Assembly: GCA_963811365.1 (NCBI GenBank)
Contig: CAWEQW010000002.1
Span: 434,001 to 498,000 of the forward strand
From: CAWEQW01 sp963811365
Lineage (GTDB): Bacteria; Actinomycetota; Actinomycetes; Propionibacteriales; Nocardioidaceae
Length of the DNA: 64,000 bases
Reading direction: 5' to 3'
In this document: positions 27,418 through 34,982 of the stretch, piece after piece
How the letters are laid out: every line of letters starts with the position of its first letter
Numbering within the stretch: position 1 is the first letter of the stretch
The notes under the pieces: generated by a model
Told to the model about the DNA's origin: nothing
Database searches by the model: none
What the model saw: only the letters and a program-made list of their open reading frames with translations
Made by a program: the position numbers and the translations under genes

Positions 27418-28343
27418 GCGAGGCGGTCGCGACCTACGGCCTGAGCAAGCGCTTCAAGCACCAGCTCGCCGTCGACGCCCTCGAGATGCGGGTCCCGACC
27501 GGAGCGGTGTACGGCTTCCTGGGCCCCAACGGGTCGGGGAAGACCACCACGATCCGGATGCTGCTGGGCCTGGTGAACCCGACGGCGGGCCGCGCCGACC
27601 TGCTCGGCGAGCCGGTGAGCTCACGGATCACCACCGTGCTGCCCCGGGTCGGGGCGCTGGTCGAGGGGCCTGCCTTCCAGCCGTACCTCTCCGGCCGGGA
27701 CAACCTCCGGCGGCTCGAGGCGGTCGACCGTACGACGGACCCGCACACCTCGCGCCACCGGGTCGACGCGGCGCTCGACCGGGTCGGCCTGCTCGCGGCG
27801 GCCGGCAAGAAGTACCGCGCCTACTCGCTGGGCATGCGCCAGCGGCTCGCCATCGCCAGCACGCTGCTGCGGCCCCGAGAGCTGCTGGTGCTCGACGAGC
27901 CCACCAACGGCCTGGACCCGCAGGGCACCCGGGAGGTGCGGTCCCTCGTCGGATCGCTCACCGAGGAGGGCACCACGGTCCTGGTCTCCAGCCACCTGCT
28001 GTCCGAGGTGGAGCACATGTGCTCGCACATCGGGGTGATGCACCGGGGCCGGCTGGTGGCCCAGGGCACCTCGGCCGAGCTGCGCACCGGCATCGAGCCG
28101 CACGTCGTGGTGGAGACCGACCAGCCCGCCGAGGCCGCGCGGGTGCTCCGCGAGCTCGGCGTGACCGACGTGCGCGCCGAGCGCGACGCGGCGATCGGGC
28201 TCGTCGGCGAGGTCGCACCCGAGAAGGTGGTCGCCGCCTGCGTGCACCAGGGGATACCGGTGGTCGGCTTCCGGGTCGAGGCGCCGTCGCTGGAGGACGT
28301 GTTCGTGGGACTGACGGGGGAGGGCTTCGATGTCAGTGGTTGA
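27414..28343 (+). CDS. ABC transporter ATP-binding protein
   Basis: 309 residues, CcmA/drug-exporter type. Walker A is GFLGPNGSGKTTTIRMLLG, the Q-loop follows, the signature is YSLGMRQRLAIASTLL (LGMRQ in place of LSGGQ), Walker B is LLVLDEPTNGLDPQG and the switch His is in VLVSSHLLSEVEH. The C-terminal extension (about 225–309) is usual for exporters of this type. ATG 27414 overlaps the previous stop (ATGA), and the end overlaps the permease start by 14 bp. Substrate unknown. Confidence 0.94.
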   Translation: MSEAVATYGLSKRFKHQLAVDALEMRVPTGAVYGFLGPNGSGKTTTIRMLLGLVNPTAGRADLLGEPVSSRITTVLPRVGALVEGPAFQPYLSGRDNLRRLEAVDRTTDPHTSRHRVDAALDRVGLLAAAGKKYRAYSLGMRQRLAIASTLLRPRELLVLDEPTNGLDPQGTREVRSLVGSLTEEGTTVLVSSHLLSEVEHMCSHIGVMHRGRLVAQGTSAELRTGIEPHVVVETDQPAEAARVLRELGVTDVRAERDAAIGLVGEVAPEKVVAACVHQGIPVVGFRVEAPSLEDVFVGLTGEGFDVSG

Positions 28344-29193
28344 GAGCGCCCGGGCCGTGCCGCTCGCGCGCAGCCGGAGGCCGTCGACGCGGTTCCTGCG
28401 CGCCGAGCTCCGGCTGATCTTCCTGCGCAGGCGCAACCTCGCCGGGCTGGGCGTGCTCGCCGCGGTCCCGGTGCTGATCGCCGTCGCGGTCCGGCTGTCC
28501 TCGTCGGGCGGCGGGCGGGGCGGGCCGGACTTCTTCGCCTCGATCACCGACAACGGGCTGTTCGTCGCCCTGTCGGCGCTCACGATCGAGCTCGGGCTGT
28601 TCCTGCCGCTCGCGGTCGCGGCGATCTCCGGCGACGCGGTCGCGGGCGAGGCCAACATCGGCACGCTGCGCTACCTGCTCACGGTGCCGGTGCACCGGGC
28701 GCGCCTGCTGGCCGTGAAGTACGCCGCCATCGTGGTGTTCGCGTTCGCGGCCACGCTCCTGGTCACGGTGACCGGGATCGTGCTGGGGCTGGCCCTGTTC
28801 GGCGGCGGCAGCATGACGCTGCTCTCGGGCGTCCAGGTCGGCTTCGGCGACGGCCTCGTGCGGGTGCTCGCGGCGACGGCGTACCTCGCGGTCGGCTTCT
28901 CCGCGCTCGGCGCGGTCGGGTTGTTCGTCTCGACCCTGACCGAGCAGCCGATCGGGGCGACGATCGCGGTCGTGGTGTTCAGCACGGCGAGCCTCATCCT
29001 GGACGGGATCCCGCAGGTCTCCTGGGTGCACCCGTTCCTGATCACGCACCACTGGCTGGCGTTCGGCGACCTGTTCCGCGACCCGGTGTCGTGGCGGGAC
29101 ATGTCCGGGGGGCTCTACCTGTCCGCGGCGTACGTCGTGGTGTTCTGGCTGGCCGCCTGGGCACGGTTCTCGACCAAGGACGTCACCAGCTAG
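28330..29193 (+). CDS. ABC transporter permease, ABC-2 type
   Basis: 287 residues, six predicted membrane helices: LAGLGVLAAVPVLIAVAVRL, LFVALSALTIELGLFLPLAVAAI, YAAIVVFAFAATLLVTVTGIVLG, VLAATAYLAVGFSALGAVGLFV, PIGATIAVVVFSTASLIL and YLSAAYVVVFWLAAWARF. The segment SGDAVAGEANIGTLRYLLTVPVHR is the coupling region of ABC-2 permeases. It is the partner of the ATPase just upstream. The stop is TAG at 29191–29193; the terminal repeat of the IS5-like element begins at 29195, so the insertion sits at the exact end of this operon without breaking it. Confidence 0.9.
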   Translation: MSVVESARAVPLARSRRPSTRFLRAELRLIFLRRRNLAGLGVLAAVPVLIAVAVRLSSSGGGRGGPDFFASITDNGLFVALSALTIELGLFLPLAVAAISGDAVAGEANIGTLRYLLTVPVHRARLLAVKYAAIVVFAFAATLLVTVTGIVLGLALFGGGSMTLLSGVQVGFGDGLVRVLAATAYLAVGFSALGAVGLFVSTLTEQPIGATIAVVVFSTASLILDGIPQVSWVHPFLITHHWLAFGDLFRDPVSWRDMSGGLYLSAAYVVVFWLAAWARFSTKDVTS

Positions 29194-29194
29194 C

Positions 29195-29220
29195 CGCTCT
29201 GACTGGGTGTGTCCCTATTG
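29195..29220 (+). repeat. Left terminal inverted repeat of IS copy A
   Basis: Begins CGCTCTGACTGGG and ends CCCTATTG. It pairs with 30748–30773 and is repeated exactly, inverted, at 37692–37717. Confidence 0.85.
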
Positions 29221-29243
29221 CGTGGATCGAGCGCGTCGTCACC

Positions 29244-30080
29244 GTGTGGGGCATGTCGTACCCAAGTGACCTGACCGATGACCAGTGGGAGCTGCTGGAG
29301 CCGGTGTTCAACGCGCCCGGCAAGCGCGACCGCAAGCATGCCGATGACCTGCGGACGGTGGTGGACGCGATGCTGTACATCGCGCAGACCGGCTGCCAGT
29401 GGCGCTACCTGCCGCAGTCGTTCGGGCCGTGGACGCGGGTCTGGTCGCAGTTCCGCCGCTGGTCACGCAATGGAACCTGGGCGCAGGCACTGACGGTGTT
29501 GCACGCCGCAGCGCGCGCGTCAGACGGTCGAGCCGAGGGGACCCCGTCGATGGTCGTCATCGACACCCACCTCGCCCGCGGCGCCTCGAACGGTGGCTTC
29601 ACCTTCCACGACCGCGGTGGCCCCTACGGCCGCACCAAGGGCGCCAAGCGCATCGTCGCCGTCGACGTGACCGGCCTTCCGGTGGCCGCGCTGGTCGTGC
29701 CCGCCTCAACCCACGAGAACCGCGCCAGCGAGCTGATGCTGGAGCACCTGGACCGGCAGGGCGTCACCGACCGCCTCGAGCTGGTCCTGGTAGACCGTGG
29801 GGTCACGGCCGCCGCGGCCCGAACCTTGGGCGGTGACCACGGCATCGAGGTTCGCCGGGTCGGGTGGGACGACAAGCAGCCCACCTTCCGGCCCATCCAG
29901 CACGCCTGGCGGGTCGAGGTCGCCCATGGACGCCTCGGCCGTTCTCGCCGTCTGGCGAAGTCCTTCGAAAACACCACCACTTCGGCGACCGGCTGGCTCC
30001 AGGTCGCCTGCATCGCGACCACCTTGCGGCATCTCTCGCGCCAGAAGGCTCGCGCCGGCAGCGTGGCGGTGGCCGCGTGA
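29244..30080 (+). CDS. IS5-family transposase (copy A)
   Basis: 278 residues. The N-terminal DUF4096-type domain is SYPSDLTDDQWELLEPVF, with AMLYIAQTGCQWRYLPQSF. The DDE catalytic fold shows MVVIDTHLARG (first Asp), VLVDRGVTAAAARTLG (second Asp) and RRLAKSFENTTTSATGWLQVACIATTLRHL (Glu region, with the usual YRRW changed to the related FENT form). The start is GTG 29244 or ATG 29253 (MSYPSD). It differs from the copy at 36832–37668 by one residue (Asp versus Gly in GKRDRKHADD). The gene appears intact, so the element may be active. Confidence 0.9.
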   Translation: MWGMSYPSDLTDDQWELLEPVFNAPGKRDRKHADDLRTVVDAMLYIAQTGCQWRYLPQSFGPWTRVWSQFRRWSRNGTWAQALTVLHAAARASDGRAEGTPSMVVIDTHLARGASNGGFTFHDRGGPYGRTKGAKRIVAVDVTGLPVAALVVPASTHENRASELMLEHLDRQGVTDRLELVLVDRGVTAAAARTLGGDHGIEVRRVGWDDKQPTFRPIQHAWRVEVAHGRLGRSRRLAKSFENTTTSATGWLQVACIATTLRHLSRQKARAGSVAVAA

Positions 30081-30158
30081 GGGGCTGCCAGCTCCAAGCG
30101 CGCCGAATGCGGCACAACGGATGTCACGATGATGACGGCACCACTCAGAAGGGAAGCG

Positions 30159-30698
30159 ATGACGACACGACCGACTCTGTTCCTGACTGTAGGCCTGCCG
30201 GGCACCGGGAAGACCACAGAAGCACGGCGCATCGAGGTCGAGGAACAGGCTCTGCGCCTCACGAAGGACGAGTGGGCGAAGGCCCTCTACGGGCTCGCGA
30301 ACCCGCCGTCGGCCTCAGACGTGATCGAAGGACGGCTCATTGAGATCGGTCTGCGGGCACTCGAACTCGGTATCAACGTCGTAATCGACTTCGGTCTCTG
30401 GGCTCGAGACGAGCGCTCCGCGCTACGTCAGGCAGCTGCCGACCTCGGTGCGGCGGTGGAGATGCGCTACTTCGAGCTCCCACCGGCCGAGCAGCGGAGA
30501 CGACTTGACCGACGCCAAGCCGAAGAGCCGCACACCACGTGGCACATGTCCGACGAGGAGCTCGCCGAATGGGCTGCCATCATCAGCGCCCCGACCCAAG
30601 GGGAACTCGACGGCAACGAACCTGTCGATGCCCCGCCGGGAGGATTCCCGACTTGGGAGGGGTGGCGCAGACATCGCTGGCCTCCGTCGATCCCCTGA
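30159..30698 (+). CDS. P-loop kinase/ATPase passenger gene of the IS element
   Basis: A 179-residue P-loop protein inside the IS terminal repeats. Walker A is LTVGLPGTGKTTEARRIE (residues about 8–25); RLTKDEWAKALYG, a nucleotide-lid-like arginine stretch (RRRLDRRQAEEPHTTWHMSDEELAEW) and VIDFGLWARDERSALRQAAADLGA resemble the AAA_33/zeta-toxin-like small-molecule kinases. I infer a phosphotransferase; the acceptor is unknown. ATG 30159 follows AAGGGAAGCG, a good ribosome binding site. It follows the transposase by 78 bp, in the same direction, and its codon use is less GC-rich than that of the chromosomal genes. The second copy is cut off after about residue 74. Confidence 0.75.
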   Translation: MTTRPTLFLTVGLPGTGKTTEARRIEVEEQALRLTKDEWAKALYGLANPPSASDVIEGRLIEIGLRALELGINVVIDFGLWARDERSALRQAAADLGAAVEMRYFELPPAEQRRRLDRRQAEEPHTTWHMSDEELAEWAAIISAPTQGELDGNEPVDAPPGGFPTWEGWRRHRWPPSIP

Positions 30699-30747
30699 CG
30701 CCGAACACTTCGAACCCACTATCGACAGATGACTGCGCTGTCCGCCC

Positions 30748-30773
30748 CAATAGGGACACACCCAGTTAGAGCG
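30748..30773 (-). repeat. Right terminal inverted repeat of IS copy A
   Basis: The reverse complement reads CGCTCTAACTGGG and ends CCCTATTG, one mismatch to the left end. Confidence 0.85.
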
Positions 30774-30839
30774 CGCCGTGCGGGCAGGCTGTCGCTGGTC
30801 GGCTTCGTCGAGGCCGCGTGCGTCGCACCTGGGCGGGTG

Positions 30840-31440
30840 ACGCCGAGCAGCCGGCGCCGCCGGGGCCGCCGAGGGCTCGGTTCGGCGTGCGGGGGCCACC
30901 ACGTGAACGGCGGCTGCCGGACACCGGTGGGCGGCTTGGGCGAATCGCTTCTCTGGTGCCCGTCGAGGCACCCAGCAGCCGCCGCCGCCGGCCGCCGGCT
31001 ACGGCCCGGGCGGCGCGCTCGGAGGCCCGAACGGTGGCCCGCCGTATGCACTCACTGTGGGTGGAGCGGGTCGGCGCGACCCTCGGCATGGTCACCGCGC
31101 CGCTGCCAGACGCGGTGAACAACCTGGTTGGCCTGGTCGACCTGGGCTTCCTGGGGTACATGATGTGGCTCAACGGCAGCCGCGGGCGGTCGCCCGGCAA
31201 GGCGCTGACCGGCTTGAAAGTCGTCGCGGTCGACACCGGTGAGCTGATCGGTGACCCGATGGGCGTGATCCGGTATGTGGTGAGCGTGGCCATCTCGGTG
31301 CTGACCTGCGGGCTGGGTGGGCTCCTCGACGAACTGTTCCCGCTGTGGGACGAGCGGCGGCAGACGTTGCATGACAAGGTGGTCCGGACCGCGGTGCTGA
31401 CCGGGCAGGTACCCGTTCACCGTCGACCTGCTGCGTCCGA
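30840..31440 (+). pseudogene. RDD-family membrane protein, degraded
   Basis: The conserved RDD core is clear: GFLGYMMWLNGSRGRSPGKALTGLKVVAVDTGELIGDPMGVIRYVVSVAISVLTCGLG and ELFPLWDERRQTLHDKVVRTAVL (31130–31420). The first hydrophobic helix is missing; GATLGMVTAPLPDAVNNL stands in its place. The Pro/Gly-rich N-terminal tail common in actinobacterial RDD proteins appears in a different frame (TQQPPPPAAGYGPGGALGG at about 30970–31030), so at least one frameshift exists. The frame also runs on to 32275 through Arg-rich sequence that does not look coding. I regard it as a broken gene next to the IS end. Confidence 0.65.
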
Positions 31441-32285
31441 CGCCGAAGGCTGTGCCGTCCCGGCCGCGGATCCGCTGACCGCCGACCCTGCCGTCACAGC
31501 CCGTCGGCCACCGCCGCTTCCGGCGGGCGCGACCTTCTCGAGGGGGCGCTTCGCCGGCCGCGGGTCAGCACTCGTCGTCGTGCCCCATCGAACGAGCGTT
31601 CGAATGCGGGTCGGGGGAGAGGGGAGGGGCAGGGCATCTGCCGGTCGTGGTCGGGCACGTTCGGCGCAGCCTCGACAGGGTCGGGGCCAGCGTGGGACGC
31701 GCTCGGCCTCCTCCGGCCGCTCGCAGCGCCGCGGTAACCACGGGCCACGGTCCGGGCGACGAAATGGCCTGGCTGACTCCGGGCCACCTCAGACAGACAC
31801 CGCGCCGATCGTCGTAGCCGCCGCCGGGGCGTTGAACCGGCCAGCCGGCGGCGCGCGCGTGGGCCGCCGCCAGCCGCCATCGACGCGTACGGAGCGATCC
31901 AAGAGCGCCGGAGCGCATCCGGAGGTGGACACGCGGTCGGGTGGTCCGCTCAGAATCGCGCTGACAGAAGTGGTTGCCTGCCACAACCATTCGGGGGCGG
32001 CCTCTGCGCCGGCAATGCGCTCGTCGATCGCGCCGCGGGGTTCCGCTGCGGGCGAAGAGATCGTTCGCAGGCCTCCGGCGCGTGGGGGCTCGGCAGCGAA
32101 GATGACCGACCTTGCTGCCCCGTCCGGGCCCGGCACCCGGTCAGCGCGACACCTTGTGGGCCAGGTCCTCGAATGGCGGCACGCGCAGGTGGTTGGTGTC
32201 GGGAAGGCACGATGGTGGTGCCGAGAAACCGGTGGGGAGAGCGCCAGGGGGCAGCGAAATCTCGACGCTAGTTGACATAAGATCT
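31441..32285. other. Non-coding or decayed stretch between RDD remnant and IS1595-type end
   Basis: About 850 bp with no gene I can support on either strand. Open frames here are low-complexity Arg/Ala/Gly translations. It holds a LexA-type box at 31588–31603 and ends in an AT-richer segment (GTTGACATAAGATCT, near 32271–32285) that looks like the edge of another mobile element. Confidence 0.5.
31588..31603. promoter_or_regulatory. LexA/SOS box of actinobacterial type
   Basis: TCGAACGAGCGTTCGA matches the actinobacterial SOS-box consensus TCGAAC-N4-GTTCGA at every fixed position. On the minus strand it abuts ATGGGGCACGACG, which is a seven-codon frame only; on the plus strand ATG follows at once in a non-coding-looking frame. 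No intact SOS gene is next to it, so it may be a remnant of a lost DNA-repair gene. Confidence 0.6.
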
Positions 32286-32408
32286 GTCAGGGGTATTCAT
32301 CTGACCGGAGTAGCCTGGGCCCGGTGACTTCGCTGCAGCCGCGCGCGGGCGTGCACTACCCGAGGTCGGCGGGTGAGTTCCGGTCGTGGTTCGGCACTGA
32401 CGCGGACT
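32286..32408 (+). repeat. IS1595-type terminus, left copy
   Basis: 123 bp, nearly identical to 36409–36531 in inverted orientation (one difference seen, in GGGCCCGG versus GGGCCTGG). Similarity stops abruptly at the codon after ADADC/L, marking the deletion point. Confidence 0.85.
32324..32408 (+). pseudogene. IS1595-family transposase, 5' fragment
   Basis: GTG start, then TSLQPRAGVHYPRSAGEFRS and WFGTDAD, as in the longer copy starting at 36493. After residue 28 the frame runs into unrelated sequence (LPAEGWC) and stops at 32431. Confidence 0.8.
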
Positions 32409-32432
32409 TGCCAGCTGAGGGATGGTGCTGAC

Positions 32433-32451
32433 ACCCGTGCCGTACACGGGT
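32433..32451. promoter_or_regulatory. Operator-like inverted repeat before the RHH gene
   Basis: ACCCGTG (32433–32439) and CACGGGT (32445–32451), perfect 7-bp arms with a 5-bp centre. It ends 11 bp before the RHH start codon, where an autorepressor would block transcription. Confidence 0.6.
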
Positions 32452-32462
32452 AGCATCAGGGC

Positions 32463-32717
32463 ATGGCAACTGAAACCATCAAGGGCGGCGCTGTGCGCTC
32501 CCTCAAAGAGCGCGGCATGGCCCGACTCACGTTCGACGTGCCAGTCAAGGATGCGAACCGCCTCGCGGAACTCTCCGACCTGACCGGCTACAACAAGGTC
32601 ACCACGTTCCTGCGGGCGATCCGGGTTCTCTTCGACCTCGAGACTGCCGCACGGGCCGGCGCGACCATCACGATCACGCAGAAGGACGGCACCAAGGAGA
32701 GGCTCCTACTTCGGTGA
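32463..32717 (+). CDS. Small ribbon-helix-helix-like DNA-binding protein
   Basis: 84 residues. MARLTFDVPVKDANRLAELSDLTGYNKVTTFLRAIRVLFDLE has the layout of a ribbon-helix-helix protein: a short strand (ARLTFDVP), helix A, a glycine turn, and helix B. A C-terminal strand pair follows (ATITITQKDGTKERLLL). Its start lies just after a 7-bp inverted repeat, so autoregulation is likely. The stop overlaps the GTG of the next gene (GTGA), so the two are coupled, in the style of toxin–antitoxin or other regulator/effector pairs. Base composition is lower in GC than the chromosomal genes. The family assignment is by eye only. Confidence 0.65.
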   Translation: MATETIKGGAVRSLKERGMARLTFDVPVKDANRLAELSDLTGYNKVTTFLRAIRVLFDLETAARAGATITITQKDGTKERLLLR

Positions 32718-33178
32718 CCAAATCCACGGGGGAAGAAGACTACGAGCGCGGTGAAGCCCCGAGACGTGTCGCGGAGCAAAGGCGGCATTCGCTGCTGCCG
32801 CAACAACGCGGCGACCAAGACACCGCTGGTCGGAGGAAGATACGACGTGGAGTCGAGTCGCTGCTCGAGAGCGAGCGCCAACGGGGGGCACATGTGGCCG
32901 AGGAGTACAAGCCGGGTGATGGTGAGGTCTTCACCGAAGAGCCTGAGCCGTACTCCATCACTCGTGAACCGATCCCACCAAAGGTGCAGGAACGCCGCGG
33001 CCTACTCATCGGCCTCGGCATCACCTTCGTAGCCATATTCCTTCTGCAACTCGGGTTCGCCCTCTTCCTCGATGCGACAACATGGGCGCGCGTCGGCCCG
33101 ATCCTGTCGAGCTTCTCAACGATCATCGCCGGGCTGCTCGGTGTAGCCGGCGGCTACTACTTCTCCGGCAAGGACTGA
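32714..33178 (+). CDS. Two-helix membrane protein coupled to the RHH gene
   Basis: 154 residues, family not recognised. The first 90 are highly charged and soluble (ESLLESERQRGAHVAEEYKPGDGEVFTEEPEP). Two C-terminal membrane helices follow: GLLIGLGITFVAIFLLQLGFALF (about 95–117) and ILSSFSTIIAGLLGVAGGYYF (about 129–149), ending in SGKD. A charged cytoplasmic part joined to a C-terminal helix hairpin recalls membrane-effector or phage holin-like proteins, but there is no specific match. GTG 32714 overlaps the RHH stop. A terminator-like hairpin follows at 33183–33222, so the two genes form a closed transcription unit. Confidence 0.65.
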   Translation: MTKSTGEEDYERGEAPRRVAEQRRHSLLPQQRGDQDTAGRRKIRRGVESLLESERQRGAHVAEEYKPGDGEVFTEEPEPYSITREPIPPKVQERRGLLIGLGITFVAIFLLQLGFALFLDATTWARVGPILSSFSTIIAGLLGVAGGYYFSGKD

Positions 33179-33182
33179 TCCC

Positions 33183-33222
33183 GGCCGCACGCCGGCCCGG
33201 CGCTGATCCCGGAAGTGCGGCC
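33183..33222 (+). terminator. Terminator-like hairpin after the RHH/membrane operon
   Basis: GGCCGCAC (33183–33190) pairs with GTGCGGCC (33215–33222), with a smaller GC-rich hairpin inside. It is followed by the T-rich stretch GTTCGTCCTTTTG. Confidence 0.55.
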
Positions 33223-33360
33223 GTTCGTCCTTTTGATGCGCCGCTTCCTGGCTGGGTGCACTGGACCGCCGCACCCGAGCATGGCCATCATGGGGCCCAC
33301 CGCGTGGGGGCGAGCGAGGCTAGCTGAGTGGACCGCTGCTGGGGGCGATGTGGGGTGTCG

Positions 33361-34095
33361 ATGCGGTTGAGCAGAAGGTGGGTCTTCACGGCGCTGGCGC
33401 TGGCCGCCACCGTGTTCGGTGTGCTCGGCTACCGGTCCACCGGACCGCGAATGGACGGGATGTGGGGGCAGCTGTTCTGGCTGACCCTGGGGGTGCTGTT
33501 CACGAGCTTCCTGGTCGAGTCGTTGCTAGGCCGCGACGTGGAACATCGGCGCCGCGCCGAGGACCAGTTCGCGTTCCGCACCTTCGCTGGCGCGATGGCC
33601 GACGCCCTGCTCGAGATGGTCGGTGAGGCCCCGGATGCCCGGAACCGCGTCCTGGCCCTAGCGGTGTCCACGCCAACCGTGTTCGCGGCCGGGGTTCGGG
33701 CGGCCGCCGCTACCGTGCACGCGGCTTCCGCGGTGGAGCCTGAGGCGTATCTGCGCGGCTATCTGGACTTCGCCAGCGGGCTGCGGAACCTCGGGACCAA
33801 CTACATTCGGCTACTCGCCGACAGCCGACAGGAGATGGCCGCCGTGTACGTCGGCATCCTCGACGTGGCCCAACGCTGGGAGTATCTCGACGCCCTCTCG
33901 GTTCGGGCCCGGGAATCCTTGGCCGAGGCGCTGGCCGGGTCAGACGCCGACGCCGCCCGGGTGGGCCGCGCGCAGGCCCGCCGGTCCGCGGAAGAAGCGG
34001 TCGCGCTGCGCGTCGTTCAAGACTCTGCCGACCTGCTGGCCGAGCTCGCCGAGCGGGCCACCCGCCCCGGAGTGCCCGAGGCCCCGCGGAGCTGA
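33361..34095 (+). CDS. Membrane protein with long helical cytoplasmic part, unknown
   Basis: 244 residues, not recognised. Two N-terminal membrane helices (WVFTALALAATVFGVLGY, about 6–23, and LFWLTLGVLFTSFLVESLL, about 36–54) precede about 190 residues predicted to be mostly helical and rich in Ala, Arg and Glu (RRRAEDQFAFRTFAGAMADALLEM; SVRARESLAEALAGSDADAARVGRAQARRSAEEAVAL). It could be a small membrane-anchored coiled protein. GTG 33328 is an alternative start 11 codons earlier. The stop abuts the ATPase remnant. Confidence 0.55.
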   Translation: MRLSRRWVFTALALAATVFGVLGYRSTGPRMDGMWGQLFWLTLGVLFTSFLVESLLGRDVEHRRRAEDQFAFRTFAGAMADALLEMVGEAPDARNRVLALAVSTPTVFAAGVRAAAATVHAASAVEPEAYLRGYLDFASGLRNLGTNYIRLLADSRQEMAAVYVGILDVAQRWEYLDALSVRARESLAEALAGSDADAARVGRAQARRSAEEAVALRVVQDSADLLAELAERATRPGVPEAPRS

Positions 34096-34099
34096 CCGA

Positions 34100-34860
34100 G
34101 CCCGGTGCTTTGCCGCGATCGCCCGGGAGGCTTTCGGTGAGCTCAGCCACCCGCTGCTCGCGGTGGTCCACGCGGTGCTCCTCGACGAGCTACATGCAGC
34201 CGCCCACGACGAGCTGGGGATCTTCCTCAACGCGCTGCAGGCCCGCGCCGAGAACCCGCTGACGGTCCTCGGTGCCGGCCTGCCCTCCACGCCCGAAGAG
34301 CTCACCCGCGCCGCCACGTTCGGCCAGCGGACCACGTTCGTCGCGCTGTCGCTGCTCGACGACCAGCCGGCCGCGCAGGCGCTGGTCGTCCCGGCCCACA
34401 GCCTCGGGGTCGCATCGGACTCCGAGGCGCTGGTCGCCGTCGAGCAGCGGGCGCAGGGGTACCCGTACTTTCTGCAGCCGATGGCGCACGCCGCCTGGTA
34501 GGCAGCCGCCCCCGACGACGGTGACCGGGTCACGGTCGCCGCGGTCGGGGACGGCATGCCGGCTGCCGACGCGCAACTGGCGGCGATGTACCGGGCCCGG
34601 TGGGGCGCCGCCTCGCACAGCGAGCAGGAGTTCATGGCGGCGATGGCGACCGCGGGCACCGCGGTGGTGCCGCGCAGCCACGTCGCGACCGCGATGGGCC
34701 GCGCCAGCCGCTCGATCAGCGTGCCCCGCGACCGGCTGGTCGACAAGGCGATCATCGTGGCGGCCAGCCGCGGGACGCTGCGGTTCACCCTGCCCGGGTT
34801 CGCCGAGTACGTGCGCGAGCGCGCCGCGGACGAGCCCATCCATGGTCTAGCCGTAGACCG
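34100..34860 (+). pseudogene. AAA ATPase (AAA_16-like), C-terminal part with internal stop
   Basis: The translation AFGELSHPLLAVVHAVLLDELHAAAHDELGIFLNAL has a Walker-B-like VLLDEL. It continues with LTVLGAGLPSTPEELTRAATFGQRTTFVALSLLDDQPAAQALVVPA and QRAQGYPYFLQPMAHAAW, the sensor region of Orc1/Cdc6-like prokaryotic AAA ATPases. A TAG at 34499–34501 interrupts it. The same frame then continues the family, with the winged-helix end MGRASRSISVPRDRLVDKAIIVAASRGTLRFTLPGFAEYVRER. The N-terminal Walker A part is missing. So the gene is both truncated at 5' and broken by a nonsense codon. Confidence 0.7.
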
Positions 34861-34982
34861 CACGAGGGCCGACCCGGTGCTCCTCGACGGGCGTCGGCCG
34901 GCGTGGGCCGCGGCATTGTCGGGGCCGTCGCCCCCGTCACGGTGGCAGCCGACCCACTCCGCACCTGTCGAGGAGCTCCGCC

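Larger units (their letters stand above)
29195..30773 (+). mobile_element. IS5-like element with kinase passenger, copy A (complete)
   Basis: A 1579-bp element with 26-bp terminal inverted repeats (29195–29220 and 30748–30773) differing at one base; the core of each is ACTGGGTGTGTCCCTATTG. It carries a DDE transposase and, downstream in the same direction, a P-loop kinase gene. The outermost CGCTCT / AGAGCG may belong to the element or to a palindromic target; no clear target duplication is seen. An inverted, truncated copy lies at 36531–37717, nearly identical over 1.19 kb. Confidence 0.85.

Noticed and set aside
31046..32275. A 409-residue RDD protein with a long Arg-rich tail
   Set aside because: Only the first 130 residues match RDD; the tail is low-complexity and the N-terminal tail is in another frame. 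I call it a pseudogene.
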